From positions 1 to 35,658 of the forward strand of contig CAKTLD010000008.1 in the NCBI GenBank assembly GCA_934572445.1: DNA of 35,658 nt. Direction: 5' to 3'. Position 1 is the stretch's first letter, and the number at the start of each line of letters is the position of its first letter. The notes below the pieces were generated by a model. It was not told where the DNA came from and ran no database searches. It saw nothing but the letters and a program-made list of their open reading frames with translations. The DNA is from an uncultured Oscillospiraceae bacterium. Its GTDB lineage: Bacteria; Bacillota; Clostridia; Oscillospirales; Oscillospiraceae. Shown in pieces: positions 21,769 to 29,808 of this stretch. A program made the translations under genes and the position numbers.

Positions 21769-21797
21769 TTGATTCTTATGTAAACCTGTGATATACT
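21769..21797 (+). promoter_or_regulatory. Promoter of the dual-muramidase gene
   Basis: TTGATT (21769-21774), 17-base spacer, TATACT (21792-21797). A ribosome-binding site AAAGGAG follows before the ATG at 21861. Confidence 0.75.
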
Positions 21798-21860
21798 GGC
21801 TCTGTCGAATTCGGTCGAACGGGGGCGCAGGCCCTTATCCCGACAAAAGGAGAATGAAAC

Positions 21861-23885
21861 ATGAAGCATTTCAACTGGAAACGAAGCATGTGCAGCGCGC
21901 TGCTGGCGCTGTGCCTTGCGTTTCAGCTCGGCACGCCTGCGATGGCACGCGGCGAACTGATGACGGCGGGCCAGGACGCGCTGGACCTCATCGAAGAGGG
22001 CGAGGGCTTTCGCTCGCAGAAATATCTGGACGGCGGCAAGTGGTACATCGGCTACGGCACGCAGTGCGACCCCGAGGATTATCCCGACGGTATCACGCGC
22101 GAAGAGGCGCAGCTGCTGCTGCAGGGGAAGATCGCCGACTATGAGGTCAAGCTCAACGAGTTCTTTGCCCGCTATGATATCGAGCCCACGCAGGGGCAGT
22201 TCGATGCGCTGATCAGCTTCAGCTACAACTTCGGCACGGGCTGGATGAGCGGCACGAGCGACCTTGTGAAGATCGCCCGCGGCGAGATCGAGGCGACGCG
22301 ACTTGAGGTGGCACAGGCGTTCGGCGTGTGGTGCCACTCCGGCGGGCGCGCGCTCAAAGGACTGGCCGAGCGGAGACTGCAGGAGGCTTCGCTGTTCCTT
22401 GACGGCAGCTTTTGGGCTGCCGAGCATGAATTTGCCTACCTGATCATCAACAAGGAGGAGGACGCTTCCTACGAGACGGACTTCGCCGTGTATGAGATGG
22501 GCGGATATTACGATGCCTTTCCCGCGATGGAGAAGCTGGGCTATCGTCTTGCGGGCCTTCAGACCAGCGACGGCGTTGTGATCACCGAGAACAGCCCTGT
22601 GCGCGGCAGTGTCATCGTGACGGCGGTGTGGACGAAAAACACCTACACCGGACGGAGCTATTCCGATGTGCGGCGCGGGGACTGGTACTATGACTATGTG
22701 ATGGAACTGAGCGACCAGGGTATTATCAACGGCAATGACGATGGCACCTTTGCACCGGACCGCGCCACGAGCACCGGCGAGATGCTCAAGCTCGTGCTGC
22801 TGGCCACGGGGCACAGGGAGCAGGCTGCCACAGGAAAGCACTGGGCCAGCGGTTACGGCACCTATGCCCTTTCGATGGGCTATCTTTCCCGCGACAAGGC
22901 GGAGGCGCTCGACGCGCCCATCAGCCGCCTTGATGTGGCACGCATGGCGGCCAAGGCGCTGGGCTACGGCGCGTCCAATGCCGCCACACCCTTTGCCGAT
23001 GTGAACGACGGCTATGTCACCGCGCTTTATGAGGCGGGCGTATTTATCGGCAGCAACGTGGGCGACAGGGTCATGTTCTATCCTGACAGCAGCATTACGC
23101 GCGCGGAGGTCGCCACGATCGTTTACCGTATCTACCGCATCAGCGAGCTCAATCAGGGCCAGAAGATCCACTATCTGGACTATACGCTCGATGTGCTCGA
23201 AGGAGTGCCCGTCAACAGTTACGACAAGTCTGCCTTTTACCGTGACGGCAGTGTGATGTACTACAACGATCCCAGCGTGCGCACGCTTCTCGGCATCGAC
23301 GTTTCGCACTATCAGGGCGATGTAGACTGGAATATGGTGGCGCGCAGCGGTATCAGCTTTGCTATCCTCCGTGTGGGCGGCCGCGGCTATACGGAAGGCA
23401 GGATCTACGAGGATACGAGATTTGAAGAGTACGCGGCGGCGGCACCGCGCGCGGGACTGATCACGGGTGCGTACTTCTACTCTCAGGCCATCAGCGTGGC
23501 GGAGGCGCAGGAGGAGGCGTACTTCGTGCTCGATAAGCTGCGCGGCTATGATATCGATGGCCCCGTTGTGTTCGACTGGGAGGTCGTCGGCAAGTCGAGC
23601 GCCCGCACCTACGGCATCGAGACCGGTGTGCTCTGCGCCGCGGCGAACGCCTTCTGCGAGATCATCGAGGACGCGGGCTACGATGCGATGATCTATATCA
23701 ACAATTACGCCGGCTATGTCAAGTACGACCTCAGAGAGATCGTGGACTATCCGCTCTGGTATGCCAACTATGACAAGGCTGCGCCGGAGTTCTACTACGA
23801 TTTTGCCATGTGGCAGTATACGGATAAGGGCAGTGTGCCCGGCATCTCCGGTGATGTGGATATGGACCTGTGGTTCCTTCGCTGA
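21861..23885 (+). CDS. Secreted protein with GH24-like and GH25 lysozyme domains, InlB-type repeat and SLH repeats
   Basis: The 674-residue protein begins with a signal peptide (positive MKHFNWKR, hydrophobic core to about 28, AMA cleavage site). Residues about 35-182 resemble phage-type GH24 lysozyme: Glu48 and Asp57 match the T4 lysozyme Glu11 and Asp20, but the Thr26 position is Tyr62 (WYIGYGT). Residues about 205-258 resemble an InlB B-repeat (GGYY...GYRLAGL...VTAVWT). Three SLH-like repeats follow (about 265-315, 325-370, 376-427), with FAPDRATSTGEML, PISRLDVARMAAK and FYPDSSITRAEVATIVYRI. Residues about 475-674 form a GH25 muramidase with GIDVSHYQG (Asp480) and FDWE (Asp572, Glu574). 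It should be exported, held on the cell wall by SLH repeats and cut glycan strands; it may serve in cell-wall turnover or lysis of neighbours. It is a single-gene unit. Confidence 0.9.
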   Translation: MKHFNWKRSMCSALLALCLAFQLGTPAMARGELMTAGQDALDLIEEGEGFRSQKYLDGGKWYIGYGTQCDPEDYPDGITREEAQLLLQGKIADYEVKLNEFFARYDIEPTQGQFDALISFSYNFGTGWMSGTSDLVKIARGEIEATRLEVAQAFGVWCHSGGRALKGLAERRLQEASLFLDGSFWAAEHEFAYLIINKEEDASYETDFAVYEMGGYYDAFPAMEKLGYRLAGLQTSDGVVITENSPVRGSVIVTAVWTKNTYTGRSYSDVRRGDWYYDYVMELSDQGIINGNDDGTFAPDRATSTGEMLKLVLLATGHREQAATGKHWASGYGTYALSMGYLSRDKAEALDAPISRLDVARMAAKALGYGASNAATPFADVNDGYVTALYEAGVFIGSNVGDRVMFYPDSSITRAEVATIVYRIYRISELNQGQKIHYLDYTLDVLEGVPVNSYDKSAFYRDGSVMYYNDPSVRTLLGIDVSHYQGDVDWNMVARSGISFAILRVGGRGYTEGRIYEDTRFEEYAAAAPRAGLITGAYFYSQAISVAEAQEEAYFVLDKLRGYDIDGPVVFDWEVVGKSSARTYGIETGVLCAAANAFCEIIEDAGYDAMIYINNYAGYVKYDLREIVDYPLWYANYDKAAPEFYYDFAMWQYTDKGSVPGISGDVDMDLWFLR

Positions 23886-23903
23886 GCGGAACGGCAGAGA
23901 ATA

Positions 23904-23945
23904 AAAAAGAGCGTGCCTCCGGATTTTCCGGAGGCACGCTTTTTC
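23904..23945. terminator. Bidirectional terminator between the dual muramidase and the second Na+/phosphate transporter
   Basis: A 14-bp perfect stem (23910-23923 with 23927-23940), TTT loop, A run before and T run after; placed between convergent genes. Confidence 0.9.
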
Positions 23946-23990
23946 GCGCCCGTGTGGTGGTGAGAAAGAGATGGGGAGAAGCGGGCGCGC

Positions 23991-25760
23991 TCAGACGCTG
24001 GGGGACTGTGGGGCGCCGAGCCGGTACTTGTCTGCGTAGGCGTGGAAGCGGCGGCGGAAAGAACCGTCCGCGCCCCGCGCCTCACGCAGCGTTTCGTGCA
24101 GGCTCAGGCTGTGCTGGGCCGCGTCGATGACGCAGCCGGCGATATTGGAACAGTGATCGGAGGTGCGCTCCAGATCCGTCAGCAGGTCGGAGAGCACAAA
24201 GCCCGCCTCGATGCTGCAGGTTCCCTGCTGCATACGCAGGATATGACGCGTGCGCAGCTGTTCCTTGAGTGTGTCGATGACTTCCTCGAGCGGCTCTACG
24301 TCGGAGGCCAGAGCGATATCCCGCTGCTCGAACGCGCGCAGCGAGAGCGAGAGGATCTCGCGGATAGCGGCGGTCAGCGTGGAAAGCTCATTCTGCGCGG
24401 CGGGGGAGAAGGTGAGCTCCTTTGCGCGCAGTTCTTCCGCCGATTCCAGAATGTTGACCGCATGGTCGGAGATACGCTCAAAGTCGCCGATCGTCTTGAG
24501 AAGCTCGGTCGCCTCCTCGCTTTCGGCGCTGCCCATCTTCTGGGCGCTGAGCTTGACGAGATAGGTGCCGATGATATCCTCGTAATGGTCGCAGCGCTCC
24601 TCATCCTCGCGGATGTGCTGTGCGAGCTCGGGCGTATAGACCTCCAGTGCGTCCAGCGCGTCGCAGAGCGACTGCACCGCACATTCTGCCATCTCGCGTC
24701 CGACGGCACGGCTGCGCTGCAGCGCGAGCGAGGGTGTGGCCAGCAGACGCTCGTCGAGCTCCACGGTGGTCTGCGTGCTGCTTTTGCCGTCCGGCACAAG
24801 GCGGATGGCAAGCTTTTCAAGCAGGTCGCCCGCGGGCAGCAGCAGGGCGGTGCAGAGGATGTTGAAGACCGAGTGCGCCACGGCGATGCCGGACATCGTG
24901 GCGGATTCTTCCAGCAGCGCGGGGGCAAACACCGCGCGCACGATGCAGAAGACCGTCAGCAGTACCACGACGCCGATGACGTTGAACATCAGGTGGACGA
25001 CGGCGGCGCGCCTGGCGTTTTTATTTGTGCCGATAGAGGAGAGCATGGCCGTGACGGTCGTGCCGATGTTCTGCCCCATGATGATGGGGACGGCCGCGGC
25101 ATAGCTGACCGCGCCGGTCGTGGCAAGCGCCTGCAGGATGCCGACGGAGGCGGAGCTGGACTGGATGATGCCCGTGAGCACCGCGCCGGCGAGCACGCCG
25201 AGTACGGGATTCTTGAACGCGAGGAAGAGATCGGTGAACGCGGGAACATTTTTGAGCCCCGCGACCGCGCCGCTCATCGTCTCCATGCCGAACATCAGCG
25301 TTGCGAAGCCGAGAAGGATGACGCCGGTATCCTTTTTCTTGTTGTCCTTGCAGAACATGAAGTAAATGATGCCGATGAACGCCAGCACCGGCGTGAAGGA
25401 ACTTGGCTTCAGGAGCCGGATCCACACGCTGCTGCCATCGATGCCGCCAAGGCTCAGGAGCCACGCCGTGACGGTCGTGCCGACATTTGCGCCCATGATG
25501 ACGTTGATGGCCTGCCGCAGCGTCATAAGACCAGAGTTGACAAAGCCGACGACCATAACGGTCGTGGCGGACGAGCTTTGGATGATGGCCGTGACACCAA
25601 GGCCCGTGAGGAAGCCTGTGAGGGGTTTCCCCGTCATCTGGTCAAGCAGCGAGCGGAGCCTGCTGCCGGCGCGGCGTTCCAGCGCCTGTCCCATCAGGCT
25701 CATGCCGAAGAGAAACAGGCACAGCCCGCCGAGCATTGTCAGTGCATTAAAAATATCCAT
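23991..25760 (-). CDS. Na+/phosphate symporter (NptA/PNaS family) with PhoU-like domain, second copy
   Basis: The 589-residue paralogue of the 6600-8405 product has the same plan: inverted-repeat membrane half with QSSSAT (61-66) and QSSSAS (200-205), GANVGTTVTAW at 90-100, and a helical C-terminal half with PhoU-like motifs DFERISDHAVNIL and LERTSDHCSNIAG. Overall similarity to the first copy is clear but far from identical, so it is not a recent duplication. An AAAGGAACG ribosome-binding site precedes the ATG at 25760. A consensus -35 TTGACA promoter and two Pho-box-like repeats lie upstream (25802-25863), suggesting phosphate-starvation control for this copy. It ends near the bidirectional terminator. 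Confidence 0.93.
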   Translation of the reverse strand: MDIFNALTMLGGLCLFLFGMSLMGQALERRAGSRLRSLLDQMTGKPLTGFLTGLGVTAIIQSSSATTVMVVGFVNSGLMTLRQAINVIMGANVGTTVTAWLLSLGGIDGSSVWIRLLKPSSFTPVLAFIGIIYFMFCKDNKKKDTGVILLGFATLMFGMETMSGAVAGLKNVPAFTDLFLAFKNPVLGVLAGAVLTGIIQSSSASVGILQALATTGAVSYAAAVPIIMGQNIGTTVTAMLSSIGTNKNARRAAVVHLMFNVIGVVVLLTVFCIVRAVFAPALLEESATMSGIAVAHSVFNILCTALLLPAGDLLEKLAIRLVPDGKSSTQTTVELDERLLATPSLALQRSRAVGREMAECAVQSLCDALDALEVYTPELAQHIREDEERCDHYEDIIGTYLVKLSAQKMGSAESEEATELLKTIGDFERISDHAVNILESAEELRAKELTFSPAAQNELSTLTAAIREILSLSLRAFEQRDIALASDVEPLEEVIDTLKEQLRTRHILRMQQGTCSIEAGFVLSDLLTDLERTSDHCSNIAGCVIDAAQHSLSLHETLREARGADGSFRRRFHAYADKYRLGAPQSPSV

Positions 25761-25801
25761 GGCAATATCGTTCCTTTACATTCTCTTTCTCATTCGTGAC
25801 C

Positions 25802-25863
25802 AAAATAAAGCGTAAGGGAGAAATGTCAAATCCGTCACCAGAGCTTTGTAAAATCCGTGTAAA
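25802..25863 (-). promoter_or_regulatory. Promoter of the second Na+/phosphate transporter with Pho-box-like repeats
   Basis: On the minus strand, -35 TTGACA (25824-25829) and -10 TATTTT (25802-25807) are 16 bases apart. Upstream, two TTTACA hexamers (25858-25863 and 25847-25852) are separated by 5 bases, an 11-base period. In Bacillus, PhoP binds direct repeats of TT(A/C/T)ACA with 4-6 base gaps. Presence before a phosphate transporter makes PhoP control plausible but unproven. Confidence 0.5.
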
Positions 25864-25870
25864 ATCGTGC

Positions 25871-25991
25871 GATCTTTTTGTTCTGCCGCGTGCGTAGAAC
25901 AGGAAAAAGCTGCAAAGACTAAGAGCGACGTCCGCCGCATGGCCTGCATGAGCGCGGCGGAAGCGCGAAAATCGGTTTTCGGAGGAATGAC
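25871..25991 (+). promoter_or_regulatory. Hairpin-rich leader before the agmatine pathway genes
   Basis: The stretch upstream of the carbamoyltransferase gene can form three hairpins: GTTCT/AGAAC near 25881-25901, an 8-bp GC stem TCCGCCGC/GCGGCGGA (25931-25938 with 25954-25961), and CGAAAA/TTTTCG (25966-25971 with 25976-25981) touching the GGAGG ribosome-binding site (25981-25985). I see no convincing promoter hexamers for this direction; a TAAAAT near 25849-25855 has a poor -35. Confidence 0.35.
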
Positions 25992-27041
25992 ATGAAAAAA
26001 GACTTTATCGACACCAATGAATTCACCAAGCAGGAGCTGCTGGATATCATCGAGCTGTCCCTCGCTATCAAAAAAGCCATCAAAGCGGGCTACTATCCGC
26101 CGCTGATGCGCAACATGACGCTCGGCATGATCTTCCAGCAGTCATCAACGCGCACGCGCGTCTCGTTTGAGACGGCCATGAGCCAGATGGGCGGTCACGC
26201 GCAGTATCTTGGCCCCGGCATGATCCAGCTTGGCGGGCATGAGACCATCGGCGACACGGGCAAGGTGCTCTCAAAGCTCGTGGACGTTGTGATGGCGCGC
26301 GTCATTGAGCACAAGACGATCGAGGAACTGGCAAAAAGCTGCACCATCCCCGTACTCAACGGCATGTCGGACTATAACCACCCCACACAGGAGATCGGCG
26401 ACATGTGCACGATCATGGAGCATCTGCCGCAGGGCAAGCGGCTGGAGGACTGCAAGGTCGTCTTCGTCGGCGACGGGACACAGGTGTGCGCATCGCTCGG
26501 CTTCATCACCACAAAGCTCGGCATGCACTTTGTGCATTACGGCCCGCAGGGTCACCAGCTGAATGACCGGCACAAAAAGATCATGGCGGAAAACTGCGCG
26601 CTCTCCGGCGGCAGCTTCCTCGTCACCGATGACCGCGAGAGCGTGCGCGGCGCGGACTTCATCTATACCGACGTGTGGTACGGCCTCTATGAAAACGAGA
26701 TGCCGAAGGAGGAGCGCGTGCGCGTGTTTCATGACTTCCAGGTCAACCGCGAGCTGATGCAGCTCGGCAGCCTTGGCTGCAAATTCCTGCACTGCCTGCC
26801 TGCCACGCGCGGCGAGGATGTGACCGACGAGGTCGCGGACAGCGACGCCTCCCTCTGTTGGGAGCAGGCGGGCAACCGCCTGACGGCGATGCGCGGCCTT
26901 CTCGTTTACTTTACGCGCTGCCGCCGTGAGCCAAGCGGCCTTCAGATCGCCGCGGCGAAGGAGGAGCTTGACAGAGTCCTTTGCGAAAAGCTCGGCTGCG
27001 AGCAGGCCTACTGCGGCGTATCCAGGATCGAAAAGAGCTGA
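25992..27041 (+). CDS. aguB: Putrescine carbamoyltransferase
   Basis: The enzyme splits N-carbamoylputrescine with phosphate into putrescine and carbamoyl phosphate, the second step of the agmatine deiminase pathway. It is a member of the aspartate/ornithine carbamoyltransferase family: carbamoyl-phosphate motif SSTRTR (51-56), HPTQ (130-133), and [15 protein letters not shown] (267-281). The loop after DVW reads YGLYE (230-234) instead of the SMG of ornithine carbamoyltransferases, and the C-terminal extension (after about 315) forms the helix typical of putrescine carbamoyltransferase; 349 residues fit. The neighbours (antiporter and agmatine deiminase) confirm the role. Strong GGAGG ribosome-binding site. 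Confidence 0.93.
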   Translation: MKKDFIDTNEFTKQELLDIIELSLAIKKAIKAGYYPPLMRNMTLGMIFQQSSTRTRVSFETAMSQMGGHAQYLGPGMIQLGGHETIGDTGKVLSKLVDVVMARVIEHKTIEELAKSCTIPVLNGMSDYNHPTQEIGDMCTIMEHLPQGKRLEDCKVVFVGDGTQVCASLGFITTKLGMHFVHYGPQGHQLNDRHKKIMAENCALSGGSFLVTDDRESVRGADFIYTDVWYGLYENEMPKEERVRVFHDFQVNRELMQLGSLGCKFLHCLPATRGEDVTDEVADSDASLCWEQAGNRLTAMRGLLVYFTRCRREPSGLQIAAAKEELDRVLCEKLGCEQAYCGVSRIEKS

Positions 27042-27046
27042 GATCT

Positions 27047-28420
27047 ATGGAGAAAAAACAATTTCGCCTGGCAGACGTGATCCTTTCGGTCATCTGCGTG
27101 GTGTTTGTTGCCGAGGCCGCGGCGCCGGTCGCGTCCATCGGCAACAGCCAGTATTTCTGGTGGCTTTTTATGATCCTTGCGTTTCTCCTGCCCTACGGAC
27201 TGATCGCCGCCGAGCTCGGCACGGCCTACGCGGGCGACGGCGGGCTTTATGACTGGGTCCACGCGGCGTATCCCGAGAGCCGCTGGGCGGCGCGCGCCTC
27301 GTGGTACTACTGGATCAATTTTCCTCTGTGGATGGCGTCGCTTGCGGTGATGTGCCCCGAACTGATCGCGTTCATCACCGGCTGGCAGGCGGGACCGTTT
27401 GCCTCGCTCGTCATTGAGCTTGCGTTTATCTGGATCGTGACGCTCATCGCCTGCTATCCCGTGTGCGACAGCATTGTTATCCTGAATACGAGCGCCGTCA
27501 TCAAGATCCTGCTGGCGCTGCTCGTGGGCGTGCTGGGCATCTGGTATGTGGCGAAAAACGGATTTGTCAACGATATGGCGGCGCGCACATTTCTGCCGTC
27601 GTTCGACCTGAACAGCCTGTCGTATATCTCCGTTATTATCTTTAACTTCCTCGGCTTTGAGGTCGTCTGCACCTATGCTGACAACATGAGCGACCCGAAA
27701 AGGCAGATCCCGCAGTCCATCGTCACCGGCGGCATCGTCATTGCGGCCATCTACCTCTTCTCGGCCTTCGGGATCGGCGCGGCTGTGCCTGTGCGTGAGA
27801 TCAGCGTGGATTCGGGCCTGATCGACGCGGTATCGCTCATTCTCGGCGGCGGCGGAGGCCTGCTTGTAGGCCTTGTGGCGCTGCTGTTCCTCGTTACGCT
27901 CTTCGGCAACATGATCTCATGGTCGATGGGCGTCAACTCCACTGCCGCGCTCGCGGCGGACCATAACGATATGCCGAAGGTGTTTGCCAGACGCTGGGCA
28001 AAGAACGATATGCCCGTCGGCGCGGCGTTCACCTCGGGCATCGTCGCGTCGGCGGTCTGCGTCCTCGGCGTGGTCATCGGGCAGCTCTCGCCGGATTCCT
28101 CACTGTTCTGGAGCTTTTTTGCGCTGAACCTCGTGATGCTGCTTTTAAGCTATCTTCCCGTGTTCCCGGCGTTTTTGAAGCTGCGGCGCACGGATGCGAA
28201 GACGCCGCGCCCTTTCCGCGTGCCGGGGTCCGATACGGCGCTCAAATGGATCGCCTATGTGCCCATGGCGCTTATCCTCATTTCCATCTTCTTTACCGCC
28301 GTGCCGCTCTCGTTCGACCGGGAGACGCTATCGGCGTTCCTGCCCATCACGGCAGGGTCCATCCTGAGCGTGCTCATCGGCGAGCTGCTGATCGCCGCGC
28401 GCGCAAAAAAAACATCCTGA
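27047..28420 (+). CDS. aguD: Agmatine/putrescine antiporter (APC-family permease)
   Basis: The 457-residue amino-acid/polyamine permease has about 12 hydrophobic segments and a short cytosolic N-terminus (MEKKQFRLADVI). It contains the APC signature region with AVASIGNSQYFWW-type TM1 and the motif FNFLGFEVVCTYADNMSDPKRQIP near TM6-TM7. Position between putrescine carbamoyltransferase and agmatine deiminase matches the AguD agmatine/putrescine exchanger of enterococcal and streptococcal clusters, which imports agmatine and exports putrescine. The ATG at 27047 is 5 bases after the aguB stop with a weak AAGAG site; the frame is open to 26981, inside aguB, but the family protein starts at 27047. 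Substrate assignment rests on context. Confidence 0.87.
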   Translation: MEKKQFRLADVILSVICVVFVAEAAAPVASIGNSQYFWWLFMILAFLLPYGLIAAELGTAYAGDGGLYDWVHAAYPESRWAARASWYYWINFPLWMASLAVMCPELIAFITGWQAGPFASLVIELAFIWIVTLIACYPVCDSIVILNTSAVIKILLALLVGVLGIWYVAKNGFVNDMAARTFLPSFDLNSLSYISVIIFNFLGFEVVCTYADNMSDPKRQIPQSIVTGGIVIAAIYLFSAFGIGAAVPVREISVDSGLIDAVSLILGGGGGLLVGLVALLFLVTLFGNMISWSMGVNSTAALAADHNDMPKVFARRWAKNDMPVGAAFTSGIVASAVCVLGVVIGQLSPDSSLFWSFFALNLVMLLLSYLPVFPAFLKLRRTDAKTPRPFRVPGSDTALKWIAYVPMALILISIFFTAVPLSFDRETLSAFLPITAGSILSVLIGELLIAARAKKTS

Positions 28421-28439
28421 ATCATAAGGAGGCAGAACT

Positions 28440-29537
28440 ATGGCAAAACGCATCACCGGCTCCACGCCGAAGCAGGACGGGTACCGTATGCCCGCCGAAT
28501 TTGAGCCCCAGCAGGGCGTATGGATGCTCTGGCCCGAGCGCAACGACAACTGGCGCAACGGCGGCAAGCCCGCGCAGAAGGCCTTTGCGGATGTGGCAAA
28601 AGCTATCGCGAGATTTGAAAAGGTCACGGTCGGCGCATCGGTGCGCCAGTATCAGAACGCACGCGCCAAGCTTCCGCCCGAGATCCGTGTTGTGGAGCTC
28701 GAGAGCGATGACGCCTGGGTGCGCGACTGCGGCCCGACCTTCGTGGTGGACGGCAGGGGCGGCCTGCGTGCCGTGGACTGGGAATTCAACGCCTGGGGCG
28801 GGCTCGTGGACGGGCTTTACTTCCCGTGGGACAAGGATGACCAGATCGCGCGTAAGATCTGCGAGATCGAGGATGTGGATTCCTACCGCACGGAGGGCTT
28901 CGTGCTCGAGGGCGGTTCCATCCATGTTGACGGTGAGGGTACGGTGCTGACGACCGAGATGTGCCTGCTTTCCGAGGGCCGCAACCCCGACAAGAGCAGA
29001 GAAGAGATCGAACGGATGCTCTGCGAGTACCTTGGCTGCGAAAAGGTGCTGTGGATCAAGGACGGCATCGACCCTGATGAGACGAACGGGCACATTGACG
29101 ATGTGGCCTGCTTCATTGCGCCCAGCGAGGTCGCATGCATCTGGACAGAGGATGAGAACCATCCCTTCTATGCGCAGGCGCAGGCAGCATACCGATTTCT
29201 CACCAATGCGACCGATGCGAAGGGGAGAAAGCTCAAGGTGCATAAGCTGTGCCTGACAAAGGAGCCGTGCCTGCTTGAGGGCGCGGATACCATCGACGCT
29301 GTGGAGGGCACCATCCCCCGCGAGGACGGCGAGGTCAGCATCGCGTCGTATATGAACTTCCTGATCGTCAACGGCGCGGTCATCCTGCCGCAGTACGGCG
29401 ACGCGAACGACAAGCTCGCCGTCGATCAGGTGCAGCAGATGTTTCCTGACCGCGAGATCGTGCCTGTGCTGACGAAGGAGGTCGCCTTCGGCGGCGGCAA
29501 CATCCACTGCATCACCCAGCAGCAGCCCGCGCGCTGA
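28440..29537 (+). CDS. aguA: Agmatine deiminase
   Basis: Agmatine deiminase hydrolyses agmatine to N-carbamoylputrescine and ammonia through a covalent cysteine intermediate. The 365 residues equal the enterococcal enzyme, and the catalytic cysteine falls at position 357 in GGGNIHCIT, as in that enzyme. Other guanidine-modifying-superfamily motifs are [15 protein letters not shown] (18-32), [12 protein letters not shown] (about 89-100), [12 protein letters not shown] and [11 protein letters not shown] strong AAGGAGG ribosome-binding site precedes the ATG. It is the last gene before a terminator. The pathway's carbamate kinase (aguC), which would make ATP from carbamoyl phosphate, is not in the window. 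Confidence 0.96.
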   Translation: MAKRITGSTPKQDGYRMPAEFEPQQGVWMLWPERNDNWRNGGKPAQKAFADVAKAIARFEKVTVGASVRQYQNARAKLPPEIRVVELESDDAWVRDCGPTFVVDGRGGLRAVDWEFNAWGGLVDGLYFPWDKDDQIARKICEIEDVDSYRTEGFVLEGGSIHVDGEGTVLTTEMCLLSEGRNPDKSREEIERMLCEYLGCEKVLWIKDGIDPDETNGHIDDVACFIAPSEVACIWTEDENHPFYAQAQAAYRFLTNATDAKGRKLKVHKLCLTKEPCLLEGADTIDAVEGTIPREDGEVSIASYMNFLIVNGAVILPQYGDANDKLAVDQVQQMFPDREIVPVLTKEVAFGGGNIHCITQQQPAR

Positions 29538-29559
29538 GACCGGTGCGGCGGGGATTAAA

Positions 29560-29596
29560 AAAGCAGCCCGCAGAGTGTTCTGCGGGCTGCTTTATA
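29560..29596 (+). terminator. Terminator of the agmatine operon
   Basis: A perfect 15-bp stem (29560-29574 with 29579-29593), GTGT loop, 22 bases after the aguA stop; the T run is short (TTT, then ATAT). Confidence 0.85.
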
Positions 29597-29675
29597 TGGA
29601 TTATATAGATATTTATGCAGATTTAATGGGAAAAACAACCAGTTTTCCTGCCTCCGGCTCGTGGAAACCGTGGAA

Positions 29676-29705
29676 TTGATGCAATTGCAGGAAATTCGAC
29701 AATAT
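29676..29705 (+). promoter_or_regulatory. Possible promoter of gltS with a palindrome in the spacer
   Basis: TTGATG (29676-29681) and CAATAT (29700-29705), 18-base spacer. A 10-base palindrome TGCAATTGCA (29680-29689) overlaps the -35 and spacer. The whole stretch 29594-29710 is markedly AT-rich compared with the rest. About 100 bases of GC-rich leader follow before gltS; I see no gene in it. Confidence 0.4.
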
Positions 29706-29808
29706 TCGCATCCGCATGGGATTAGGCTGATGCCGAACAGAGCGCGCGGAGGATACGGGACGCGCCGCGCGCGGTCACGGGCAGGAAACCATAAAGGAGA
29801 AGAAAGTT

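Noticed and set aside
20679..23309. Long minus-strand open frame (876 codons) opposite the FliB-like and muramidase genes
   Set aside because: It mirrors well-supported genes on the other strand, has His/Arg/Ala-biased composition and no domain pattern; a product of high GC.
24042..25799. Long plus-strand open frame opposite the second Na+/phosphate transporter
   Set aside because: Shadow frame without recognisable protein features; the minus-strand gene is secure.
25992..27041. Ornithine carbamoyltransferase
   Set aside because: The SMG loop is replaced by YGLYE and the gene is clustered with agmatine deiminase, which favours putrescine carbamoyltransferase.
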